Positions 1 through 7,533 of a DNA stretch of 9,807 nt are shown here, one piece after another. The translations under genes were made by a program, and so were the position numbers. Under the pieces are notes generated by a model that had not been told where the DNA came from, did not search any database, and saw only the letters and a program-made list of their open reading frames with translations. The DNA is taken from the NCBI GenBank assembly GCA_016934225.1, contig JAFGTH010000134.1, forward strand, positions 1 through 9,807. Direction: 5' to 3'. The first letter of the stretch is position 1, and every line of letters starts with the position of its first letter. The DNA comes from Lentisphaerota bacterium. GTDB taxonomy: Bacteria; Verrucomicrobiota; Kiritimatiellia; UBA8416; JAFGTH01.

Positions 1-3000
1 AAGGGACATTTGCATCCGGATTATGGAATTCCTTTGGATCCGGATGAAGATATGCTTGAAGTCGCGTACGAATTCAAACTTGGAACCAACCCGCGGGATG
101 TTGACTCGGACAATGATGGAACGCTGGACAGTGAAGAGGATTATGACAGTGATCTTCTTCCGAACGCGGAAGAGCAGCAAATGAGCAGTGATCCGACCAT
201 GGCGGATACTGACGACGACGGCGTTGTTGACGGTCTGGAGAAAGGCAGTTGGGCGTCGGGACGCGAGTATGAACCCGACAACTCTCTAAGTCCATTGTTC
301 ATGCGAGTAATGCGGTTTGGCGGAACGGCGACTGACTACGTTGCGTTTCCTGCGCAGAGAAGGTTTGGTCTGACGAATTGGACGGTGGAGGCATGGGTAA
401 ATCCGGACAACGGATGGGCCGGATCCGGGACTATTGTGCGGAGGGAAACAGGGCCGGGTCGTCAGAATTATGTGCTTGGCATCAATGCCGCGTTGTGCCC
501 GACAATAGAATTCGGCAGTGTACTTCTGGTCGGTCCGTCCGCTATTCCAGCCACGGGGACCAACTGGACGCATGTCGCGGCTACGTACAATTCGGCCAAC
601 AGGAGTCTCAAGATTTTGATCAACGGCGAGATTATTGCCTCGACAACAGCTTCTGAGCCGCCGAGCGTTAGTGGCGGTGGGCCGGTTGTTCAACGTATTG
701 GCGAGAATTTCGCAGGCGTGATGGATGAGGTTCGAATATGGGGGCGTCAATTGTCGGCAGATGAAATTGATCAGAATAGTCGAACATTTTTGAGCGGTGG
801 AGAGTCCAACCTGGTTTGCTATTATAAATTTGACGACAGTACGTCATACGTATCCGGCAGCGCCGGCACAAGTCTGGTATCGTTGTGGCATCATGGTCAG
901 GTTGAGGATTATGTGCGAAAGTTCCGCGGAGATTGGGCAAATGGATGGCAGCACGCCGGCACAGTGAACGGTAATGTGCAGTTTGAGCTTCTTTCCACGG
1001 AAAATCCGGTTAATGGCGACAGCGACAATGACGGATTGCCGGATTGGTGGGAAGTCATGTATGGTCTGGATCCGTATTCGGCGGTTGGCGACGACGGGGC
1101 ATGGGGCGATCCCGACTTGGACGGATTGAACAATGTCGCCGAATACCATACTTGGATTGATGGTACAGGCGCCAACCTTGATCCGCAGTCGGAAGATTCC
1201 GATGGTGACGGATTCGGAGACTACGACAGTTGGGACACCAACAGCGTCGCTGCGTTCAGGACTTGGGGTGAGCTGTACGATGACGGCGACGGCATTCCGG
1301 ATTCATGGGAAGTGCAATATATGGACTCTGCGCCCAACACCGGCACGCGTGGTTTAGATCCGGCTTATTACGATGCGAATCTCGATCCCGATGACGACGG
1401 ATGGGACAATTTCGCCGAGTATTTCGGATCATATGTCAATTCCAGTGGTATTCTTGTGCGCGGATGTAATCCCATAGATGTGAATGTTTATCCGATGCCG
1501 CTTCTCAAAATAACGGCGAGATATACGGGCGTGCTTGGAAATTCGCTGGATGAAGTTGCCGGTTCTCCGAATGTGCGTCTTTTGTTTTATTCTGAGCCGG
1601 CTATGGACGGATATTCGGATGCCACTCTTGTCTTTTCAGGGGCATCGCTTGAGACCCGTCAATTTACAACCGGTCACATTGTCCAAGGCGTCAATTATGT
1701 GTTCGGCTATCTCGATGTCAACGGCAACGGTTTATGGGAGGACGATACCGAGCCGGCGGGTTTGGCCGTGCCGTTTACGGTAGGGTGGGCAGATGTGAAT
1801 GAAGTGTACGTCAATTTGTCCGATAAGCTGACAGGGTATCCGAGATTCAGTTGGGAACCCTTACCCGGGCAGGATGAATACATAATTCAATTAAAGCAGG
1901 GAAGCGCGCAGATATTTGAGCGGCGTATCAGACGCAACTATGTCCATGAGGGTGACTACCTTTATCAGGGCATGTATGGACTCAGTAATGGGACGTACAA
2001 CTGTATGGTATGGTACGAAGATTACATATATGGCCATATGTACACCAATTTCCACAAAGTTATTGTGCGAATTGTTGATCCGATTGCTACGCCTACTCCA
2101 ACGGTAACAACGGCTCACGACTTCCTGTATCAATACTCCAGAAATTCCCTGGAGTGGACTGTTGCGTCCGATAGCGCGACTGCGTATTATATGCTTGTTC
2201 AGGGCGGTGCTCTGACCGGTGCAAAAGTGGTTCCGCGTCCGTATTTGTTCAGAACCTATCAGGGAAACTTTTCCACTGATCTGCCGTTCTATGCGGGTGA
2301 TGACAATGGATCAGGGCTTGTTTGGGCAAACGGCAGGTACTACGTCCAATTGCAGGGTCTTACGCCGAACAGCGCCTCTTTGTTGTCCGATCCTGCGCGC
2401 GCGATCAGGCTTGGGCTTGCGTCACCTGTCAACGGAGGCAAGTCCATGATTTCCGGAGATGTGTACTACTTCGGCAAGGTGGCCAATGGGTTCGGCGTAG
2501 CTAATCTGCGTATTATAGTGCAAAGTTTTCGCTCTTCCGGATTCAGTGGGACGCCTGACGGCCAGTCGCAAGTTACTTATGTCTGCAATACGATGTCACC
2601 GAACCCTGATAAGGGTGATTACGAGATAATGGGTCTTCACAGCGGAATTCATTATGTGCGAGCTTTTATTGATATGAACGGCAATCGTTTGCTCGATTCG
2701 TTTGAACCGTACGGATTTGCGAAGGATTATTGCGGCGATTTTAATGACTATGAACCCAAGTCTGTTGATTTGAGCGGCGGCGGCAGTGTGCATGTAAGCG
2801 GAACAAGGATAATTATACGTGATCGTGATACGGATGACGACGAGCTTCCGGACGCTTGGGAATGGATGCACTGGGGACATCTTGCATATGGCGCGTATGA
2901 TGATCCCGACGGCGACTCTTTAAACAACTTGCAGGAATATGCCGAAAGCCTGATGGATTCGGATCCGTCCAATCCGGACACGGACGGTGACGGGTTGAAC

Positions 3001-3345
3001 GACGGTGAAGAGTTATCGCTTGGCCTGAACGCGCACCTTGGCGACAGTGACTTTGACGGACATTCCGATTGGGTGGAAATATATGTCACACGCACACTGG
3101 CGAATGACGAGAACGATGTGTTCCGTATTGCTAAAGTTGACCTTCAGGATACGTCGTTCAAGGAATTTGTTGTACAGTGGCAGGGTAAGAATGCCGTAAA
3201 TTATCAGGTTCAAATCAGTTCAGATTTGAAGAACTGGACCAATGCTCCGGACGGATTTTTTGCCGGCTCAGGAACGCATAGATATCATGAGGCTGTTTCT
3301 GTTGCCGACAAACATCGTTATTATCGTGTGGTGGTTGCGCCGTAG
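1..3345 (+). CDS. Giant modular surface/secreted protein with Ca-binding (TSP3-like) repeats and LamG domain; 5' end outside window
   Basis: The reading frame is open from the first base with no stop upstream, so the true start and any signal peptide lie outside; at least 1114 residues are present. Residue numbers here start at the TTG codon at position 10. Acidic calcium-type loops (DSDNDG, DTDDDG) occupy about 30-75. A LamG/concanavalin A-like jellyroll follows at about 105-255 (WTVEAWV, WTHVAATYN, LKILINGE, GVMDEVRIWGRQLS). Modules of a DxDxDGLPDxWE loop paired with a DPDxDGxxNxxEY loop sit at about 336-380, 424-471 and 938-977, with a further Ca-loop run at 987-1024. Two beta domains ending in DxNGNxxxDxxEPxG lie at about 520-590 and 830-905. 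Two fibronectin-like stretches cover about 605-690 and 705-800. The C-terminus (about 1045-1111, YQVQISSDLKNWT...YYRVVV) resembles a terminal domain common in Verrucomicrobia/Kiritimatiellota giant proteins. There is no sortase or PEP-CTERM signal. The likely role is extracellular adhesion or glycan binding, which is inference; the ligand is unknown. Confidence 0.85.
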   Translation, partial: KGHLHPDYGIPLDPDEDMLEVAYEFKLGTNPRDVDSDNDGTLDSEEDYDSDLLPNAEEQQMSSDPTMADTDDDGVVDGLEKGSWASGREYEPDNSLSPLFMRVMRFGGTATDYVAFPAQRRFGLTNWTVEAWVNPDNGWAGSGTIVRRETGPGRQNYVLGINAALCPTIEFGSVLLVGPSAIPATGTNWTHVAATYNSANRSLKILINGEIIASTTASEPPSVSGGGPVVQRIGENFAGVMDEVRIWGRQLSADEIDQNSRTFLSGGESNLVCYYKFDDSTSYVSGSAGTSLVSLWHHGQVEDYVRKFRGDWANGWQHAGTVNGNVQFELLSTENPVNGDSDNDGLPDWWEVMYGLDPYSAVGDDGAWGDPDLDGLNNVAEYHTWIDGTGANLDPQSEDSDGDGFGDYDSWDTNSVAAFRTWGELYDDGDGIPDSWEVQYMDSAPNTGTRGLDPAYYDANLDPDDDGWDNFAEYFGSYVNSSGILVRGCNPIDVNVYPMPLLKITARYTGVLGNSLDEVAGSPNVRLLFYSEPAMDGYSDATLVFSGASLETRQFTTGHIVQGVNYVFGYLDVNGNGLWEDDTEPAGLAVPFTVGWADVNEVYVNLSDKLTGYPRFSWEPLPGQDEYIIQLKQGSAQIFERRIRRNYVHEGDYLYQGMYGLSNGTYNCMVWYEDYIYGHMYTNFHKVIVRIVDPIATPTPTVTTAHDFLYQYSRNSLEWTVASDSATAYYMLVQGGALTGAKVVPRPYLFRTYQGNFSTDLPFYAGDDNGSGLVWANGRYYVQLQGLTPNSASLLSDPARAIRLGLASPVNGGKSMISGDVYYFGKVANGFGVANLRIIVQSFRSSGFSGTPDGQSQVTYVCNTMSPNPDKGDYEIMGLHSGIHYVRAFIDMNGNRLLDSFEPYGFAKDYCGDFNDYEPKSVDLSGGGSVHVSGTRIIIRDRDTDDDELPDAWEWMHWGHLAYGAYDDPDGDSLNNLQEYAESLMDSDPSNPDTDGDGLNDGEELSLGLNAHLGDSDFDGHSDWVEIYVTRTLANDENDVFRIAKVDLQDTSFKEFVVQWQGKNAVNYQVQISSDLKNWTNAPDGFFAGSGTHRYHEAVSVADKHRYYRVVVAP

Positions 3346-3363
3346 TGTGTATTGGGTTTGAGT

Positions 3364-3392
3364 TTGACTGAATATGCGAATCGGAATACGAT
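3364..3392 (+). promoter_or_regulatory. Candidate sigma70-type promoter for the lipoprotein gene
   Basis: In the 82-base gap before the lipoprotein gene, TTGACT (3364-3369, 5 of 6 to consensus) and TACGAT (3387-3392, 4 of 6, keeping the conserved TA and final T) are separated by exactly 17 bases. Transcription would start near 3399, giving a leader of about 30 bases. This is seen by eye only. Promoter consensus in this phylum is not certain to match the E. coli one. Confidence 0.35.
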
Positions 3393-3427
3393 TTGGACAA
3401 TCGGTTGGTTAGTTTGGAACAAGTAAT

Positions 3428-4450
3428 ATGAAGTGTAACAGGTTTATTGCGATTTTGTTTGTAGCGTCTTTTATTGCGTTTGCAGGCTGTGAATGGGAAG
3501 GCATAAGCGAAGAAGACGCTTACGGGGAAGCGTGGCTGTCGAAGTTTGGCTGGGTGGCATTCAGTGGCATGTATCGCGGCGCAGGTCCGTCCGGTTACCT
3601 TGTTGCTCTCCATGCATATACCGCCGGAACTGATTTGGAAGAAGACACATCTTCGGAAGACGACGACGATGATGATGATGATATCGTTCCTGTTGTCGGG
3701 GAATTTGATTTTATAGCAGGAGCGTTTCATACGACTCTTTCCGGCACAGTGACTTACGGGCCCAGCATGATTCCCGGTTCACTGACCATCGTTATGACAC
3801 CGGTTGACCCTAACGCAAGTTTATCTGGCGGTAATTTCAGGGATAATGGTAACGGCACTTTGACCGGTTCGTTTAATCTTGCCGGTCCGGACACTCCGGA
3901 ATATTCAGGATCAGGCACAATTGATTATAATACGGGTGTGTGGACTCTTCTTCTTGTTGAACCGGGGTTTGTCGTTGATATGATAGTGACTTTAAGTTAC
4001 AGCCATGAAGAAGGCGGCGAAGCGGTCGTTCCGCAGACACCTACTGCGACGACCGGTGGAGCAACCGCTTTGGAGCCGGGCAACAGTGGTGATCCGATTT
4101 ACACCATGTACGTTGAGCAAAACGGCAATCAATTAACTTTTACCGACAGCAGTGATGCCGTTTATACAGGCACACTGTCCAGAATCTCAACAACAGGCGG
4201 AAATGCCGACGGGACATCTTCCGACGAAGTGATTGCGCAATTTACGGTTACAGGCGTAAGCGCGTCCGGAGCGAATGTCAAAATCAAAGGGACTTTCAGC
4301 GGAATATACAATGCAAGCGCAGGGACTTTGGATAATCGCATACTGCAGGGAATATGGTCTGAGACAGGCCGAACCGGCGATGTGCTTGCACAAGCCAGTT
4401 CTGCGGGTAATGCAACCACAGCATCCACCACCACTACTACTACCGAATAA
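3428..4450 (+). CDS. Putative outer-membrane lipoprotein of unknown function, Asp-run and Thr-rich tail
   Basis: 340 residues. The N-terminus is a lipoprotein signal: Lys/Arg-containing start, hydrophobic core at about 6-20, then FAGC with the lipidated Cys at 21. Residue +2 is Glu, not Asp, so the E. coli inner-membrane retention signal is absent and outer-membrane sorting is plausible. The mature part begins with an acidic linker that includes eight consecutive Asp (78-85). It continues as beta-rich, Gly/Thr/Ser-rich sequence. 'NGNGTLTGSF...GSGTIDYNTGVWTL' (141-174) and 'GTFSGIYNASAGTLDNRILQGIW' style segments (288-310) look like related beta-hairpin units. The protein ends in a Thr-rich tail (about 329-339). 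There is no catalytic motif and I do not recognise the family. ATG at 3428 is the natural start because the signal peptide begins there; the upstream GGAAC is only a weak ribosome site. It lies 82 bases after the giant surface protein and 102 before the L,D-transpeptidase gene, all on one strand, consistent with an envelope cluster. Confidence 0.8.
   Translation: MKCNRFIAILFVASFIAFAGCEWEGISEEDAYGEAWLSKFGWVAFSGMYRGAGPSGYLVALHAYTAGTDLEEDTSSEDDDDDDDDIVPVVGEFDFIAGAFHTTLSGTVTYGPSMIPGSLTIVMTPVDPNASLSGGNFRDNGNGTLTGSFNLAGPDTPEYSGSGTIDYNTGVWTLLLVEPGFVVDMIVTLSYSHEEGGEAVVPQTPTATTGGATALEPGNSGDPIYTMYVEQNGNQLTFTDSSDAVYTGTLSRISTTGGNADGTSSDEVIAQFTVTGVSASGANVKIKGTFSGIYNASAGTLDNRILQGIWSETGRTGDVLAQASSAGNATTASTTTTTTE
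3659..3682 (+). repeat. GAY trinucleotide tract encoding eight Asp
   Basis: Three GAC codons followed by five GAT codons in tandem inside the lipoprotein gene. A pure (GAT)5 tract can change length by slipped-strand replication in whole-codon steps, which would lengthen or shorten the acidic linker without breaking the frame. The tract is visible; length variation is inference. Confidence 0.8.
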
Positions 4451-4537
4451 TTCTGGACATCAGGCTGTCTTATCTGTAGCCTCAATACCGTTACACTTGC
4501 ATATAAGTTTCGCAATTCACGATAATTTGCAATGGGC

Positions 4538-4542
4538 AGGAG
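4538..4542 (+). promoter_or_regulatory. Ribosome binding site that decides the L,D-transpeptidase start
   Basis: AGGAG lies 10 bases before the ATG at 4553. The in-frame ATG at 4532 lies upstream of this site and has no Shine-Dalgarno of its own, and the GTG at 4547 is too close. The site therefore favours 4553 as the start, trimming seven residues from the longest frame. A further in-frame ATG at 4562 is also possible. Confidence 0.5.
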
Positions 4543-4552
4543 ACTTGTGACA

Positions 4553-5518
4553 ATGGACGAGATGACGGTTAAAGATTTCGACGATTTCAAGCCGCCCCGT
4601 CGAAGGCCTTGGATTCTTTTCGCTCTTGGACTTGCTTTAATTGCGTTTGCGATTCATTATTTTGTTCCGAAGAGGGCGAAAAATCTTGAATCGGACAAGA
4701 AGGTTGCCACGGATGTTGAGCCGGTTGCAATCGCTGAGCAAACTGCAATGTCGGCCCAAATGGCCCAACCGTCCAAATCGCCGGATCCGGATCCAGTCCT
4801 GAAATCGTTGACCATGGCCGCTGCGCTGGAGAAGGACGGTGAGCTTGTTATGGCGCGTAAGATCTATCTTTCGTTATTGGACAGCGTTTCCAATGTCACT
4901 ACCAGGGCAACTATCGAACAGGAACTTGGCGACATTAATGTCAGATTGGTCACAACCCCAATGGCGATGCCTGAGAAGGTTGAATATGTGATTCAGCGCG
5001 GTGATATGGCCGAAAAGATTGCCAGGCGATTCGGCACAACAGTTGAATTGTTGCAGTTGAGCAATGATATCAGAAACCCGAATATTATCAGACTAGGCGA
5101 CAGATGGCGTGTGTTGAACGCGAAATTTGCAATTAAGGCCAGCCGAAAAAATAAACTGTTGACGCTTTACATGAACGAGAGATTTTTCAAGGTTTATTCG
5201 GTCGGAGTCGGGAAGTACGGGAAAACTCCGATTGGAACGTTTGTCATTTCAGAAAGAATTAGAGAACCGGTGTGGTGGCGGCCGGATGGAAAGGAAGTTC
5301 CTTACGGGTCACCGGAGAATATTTTAGGAACTCATTGGCTGACATTGCGAGCGTCGGGTGATACTCCAGACGTCAGGGGCTATGGCATTCACGGAACGTG
5401 GGATGATGCCAGTATTGGGAAGGAAGAGAGCGCTGGTTGCTTGCGTATGCACAACAAGGATGTTGCGGAGCTTTACACGATCATACCGACGGGAACCCCT
5501 GTAACAATCGCTGAGTAA
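4553..5518 (+). CDS. Membrane-anchored LysM / YkuD-type L,D-transpeptidase
   Basis: 321 residues from the ATG at 4553. After a short cytoplasmic N-terminus with Arg-Arg-Arg (16-18), one hydrophobic segment (about 19-38) gives a signal anchor with the rest in the periplasm. A Pro/Ser/Asp-rich linker follows, then a helical, TPR-like stretch (about 83-130). A LysM peptidoglycan-binding motif (about 143-188, YVIQRGDMAEKIARRFGT...) comes next, and a YkuD catalytic domain (about 193-320) ends the protein. The YkuD signature is intact: His280 in GIHGTW and the nucleophile Cys296 in ESAGCLRM, with Arg298 after it. Enzymes of this family use a cysteine acyl-enzyme to make 3-3 cross-links between diaminopimelate residues of peptidoglycan or to attach proteins to it. 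Which of these reactions this one performs cannot be read from sequence. Its upstream neighbour is the lipoprotein gene; aspS follows after 185 bases. Confidence 0.9.
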   Translation: MDEMTVKDFDDFKPPRRRPWILFALGLALIAFAIHYFVPKRAKNLESDKKVATDVEPVAIAEQTAMSAQMAQPSKSPDPDPVLKSLTMAAALEKDGELVMARKIYLSLLDSVSNVTTRATIEQELGDINVRLVTTPMAMPEKVEYVIQRGDMAEKIARRFGTTVELLQLSNDIRNPNIIRLGDRWRVLNAKFAIKASRKNKLLTLYMNERFFKVYSVGVGKYGKTPIGTFVISERIREPVWWRPDGKEVPYGSPENILGTHWLTLRASGDTPDVRGYGIHGTWDDASIGKEESAGCLRMHNKDVAELYTIIPTGTPVTIAE

Positions 5519-5643
5519 CCATATTCCGCGCTTTTCCTGGCGGCTTCCTGCTTAACATACAACATTGTGCAGCTTTACGGAATGGTCTCGCAAAGATTGC
5601 GGAGATATCGAAAACACAATATACAATGCCATAAATTCTTGCC

Positions 5644-5671
5644 TTGACGCCGGTTATTGGTAGGCTATGCG
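5644..5671 (+). promoter_or_regulatory. Weak candidate promoter for aspS
   Basis: The 185-base gap before aspS contains TTGACG (5644-5649, 5 of 6) followed after 16 bases by TATGCG (5666-5671), which matches only the first three bases of the -10 consensus. Transcription would begin near 5678, about 26 bases before the start codon. The position is sensible but the -10 is poor. Confidence 0.22.
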
Positions 5672-5687
5672 CTTGTTCTACGATTTC

Positions 5688-5692
5688 GAGGG
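5688..5692 (+). promoter_or_regulatory. Probable ribosome binding site of aspS
   Basis: GAGGG lies 11 bases before the ATG at 5704. It supports 5704 rather than the TTG at 5644 as the start. The 20 extra residues encoded from 5644 have no counterpart in AspRS, whereas HPYRTHTCGEL from 5704 is the normal beginning of the family. Confidence 0.45.
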
Positions 5693-5703
5693 CAGATTAT
5701 TAT

Positions 5704-7533
5704 ATGCATCCATATAGAACTCATACCTGTGGTGAATTGCGAGGAAGCCATGCAGGAACACCGGCGCGGCTCTCCGGATGGGTATTTCGCAAAAGAGATC
5801 ATGGCAGTTTGCTGTTTATTGATCTGAGAGACCACTATGGGATTACGCAAGTAGTGGTTCATCCGGAAAGCGATTTCTTCGCAAGGTGTCGTCACCTTCG
5901 GTCTGAGAGTGTTATCACTGTAACGGGTTTAGTAGCGCCAAGATCTGACGATACCGTGAATGATGCTATACCGACAGGCAGGGTTGAACTTGTTGCGGAG
6001 CAACTTGCCATAGATGGAGAAGCTGATCCGCTCCCTTTTCACCTGACGGGCGACGATGACGGTCCTGAAGATTTGAGGTTGCGCTATCGTTATCTGGATC
6101 TGCGTCGCGAACGCATGCACTCGAACATAATGCTGCGCTCCAAAGTGATAACTGAAATCAGGCGAATCATGCTTGAAGAGCACGGTTTCAATGAGTTGCA
6201 GACGCCGATTCTAACAAGCAGTTCTCCAGAAGGCGCTCGCGACTACCTTGTGCCCAGTCGTGTACATCCGGGCCGTTTTTATGCTTTGCCACAGTCGCCT
6301 CAGCAGTTCAAGCAGCTCTACATGCTTGCTGGTTTCGACAAATATTTCCAGATTGCTTCATGTTTCAGAGATGAAGATGGTCGGGCGGACAGATCGCCGG
6401 GCGAACATCATCAGATGGATATTGAAATGTCTTTTGCGACACAAGACGATATTTTTCATGTAATTGAATCCGTATTTCACAGCGTGTTCACGAAGTTTTC
6501 TTCTGCGCAGGTGGATGTGGCGCCGTTCAGGCGTATTCCATACATTGAGGCAATGGAAAAATACGGATCGGACAAGCCTGATTTACGCATACCGATAGAA
6601 ATACGGGATGTAAGCGATTTGTTCCGCAGTTCCAAATTCAACGCATTTCGCACTGTCGTTGAGAAAGGAGGAGTGGTGAGAGCGATACCGGTCAAAAGCA
6701 TCGCGAATCAGCCACGCAGTTTCTTCGACAAAATGGTCGAGTATGCCCAATCAATAGGATCGAAAGGCCTTGCTTATCTTGTATGGACAGAGAGCTCGGT
6801 AAAAGGGCCTATTGCCAAGTTCATGTCGGAATCCGAGCTGCAAATTCTGGCGGAACGCTGCGGGGCAGGGGCTGGTGATGTTGTATTTTTTGTAAGCGAT
6901 ATGGTTGGACAGGCAAATCGCATTTCAGGTGACGTACGGCTTAAACTTGGACATGATTTGGATCTGGCTGAGAAGAATGCATACAGGTTCTGTTGGATAG
7001 TGGACTTTCCAATGTTTGAGTTTAATGATGAAACTCAGTCCGTTGAATTTTCCCATAACCCTTTTTCGCTTCCGCAGGGTGGAATAGCGGCGCTTGAAGG
7101 TTCGGATCCATTGCAGGTGCTTGCTCATCAATACGACATAGTGTGCAATGGTATTGAGCTGGGCAGCGGCGCGATTCGGAATCATCGTCCGGAAATTATG
7201 TACAAGGCTTTTGAAATTGCCGGTTATTCCAGGAATATTGTGGATAGCAAATTTTCAGCGCTGATTAATGCGTTCAAACTTGGGTCACCGCCGCATGGAG
7301 GTATCGCTCCGGGCATAGACAGGATTGTGATGATGCTTGCCGGTGAAGAAAGCATACGGGAAGTAATCGCGTTTCCAATGAATCAGCGAGCGCAGGATCT
7401 GATGATGGGCGCGCCTGGTGAAGTGTCGGAGAAGCAGCTTCGTGAGCTGCATCTGAAAGTCGTATTGCCGAAATCAAAAGAAGGCGACAACGATCTGAGC
7501 CGACCCGCAACAGACGGGATTACTCAGGGATGA
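5704..7533 (+). CDS. aspS: Aspartyl-tRNA synthetase (bacterial type)
   Basis: Class II synthetase that charges tRNA-Asp with aspartate using ATP in the cytoplasm. It has 609 residues, normal for the bacterial enzyme of about 590 with its GAD insertion. The order is: OB-fold anticodon-binding domain (about 1-105, SGWVFRKRDHGSLLFIDLRD); motif 1 region (about 145-180) with SPEGARDYLVPSR; QSPQ (197-200); motif 2 (CFRDEDGRADR, 220-230, followed by SPGEHHQMDIEMSF); GAD domain (about 290-425); SHNPFSLP (450-457); and motif 3 (GIAPGIDRIVMML, 533-545, with the ATP-binding Arg540). All catalytic signatures are intact. The 'RADRSPGE' wording resembles alphaproteobacterial enzymes more than E. coli. Residue 33 is His where E. 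coli has Leu30, a feature linked to non-discriminating enzymes that also charge tRNA-Asn. The gene faces hisS across a 400-base gap. Confidence 0.97.
   Translation: MHPYRTHTCGELRGSHAGTPARLSGWVFRKRDHGSLLFIDLRDHYGITQVVVHPESDFFARCRHLRSESVITVTGLVAPRSDDTVNDAIPTGRVELVAEQLAIDGEADPLPFHLTGDDDGPEDLRLRYRYLDLRRERMHSNIMLRSKVITEIRRIMLEEHGFNELQTPILTSSSPEGARDYLVPSRVHPGRFYALPQSPQQFKQLYMLAGFDKYFQIASCFRDEDGRADRSPGEHHQMDIEMSFATQDDIFHVIESVFHSVFTKFSSAQVDVAPFRRIPYIEAMEKYGSDKPDLRIPIEIRDVSDLFRSSKFNAFRTVVEKGGVVRAIPVKSIANQPRSFFDKMVEYAQSIGSKGLAYLVWTESSVKGPIAKFMSESELQILAERCGAGAGDVVFFVSDMVGQANRISGDVRLKLGHDLDLAEKNAYRFCWIVDFPMFEFNDETQSVEFSHNPFSLPQGGIAALEGSDPLQVLAHQYDIVCNGIELGSGAIRNHRPEIMYKAFEIAGYSRNIVDSKFSALINAFKLGSPPHGGIAPGIDRIVMMLAGEESIREVIAFPMNQRAQDLMMGAPGEVSEKQLRELHLKVVLPKSKEGDNDLSRPATDGITQG

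Noticed and set aside
3215..3730. Minus-strand open frame of 171 codons across the surface protein/lipoprotein junction
   Set aside because: It overlaps two better genes, has no domain or ribosome site, and its Ile/Val run is just the antisense of the Asp tract.
4462..4482. AGGCT/AGCCT hairpin after the lipoprotein gene
   Set aside because: Only five pairs with an eleven-base loop and no T run.
4497..4526. Possible promoter TTGCAT, 18 bases, GATAAT before the L,D-transpeptidase gene
   Set aside because: The -10 is good but the -35 matches only three of six, and the implied transcript start falls about 20 bases from the start codon, overlapping the ribosome site region.
5586..5605. Hairpin TCTCGCAA/TTGCGGAGA with a three-base loop between the transpeptidase gene and aspS
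   Set aside because: Eight pairs with a one-base bulge, but no T run follows and it lies 67 bases past the stop codon, so I do not call a terminator. It shows no T-box or riboswitch features either.
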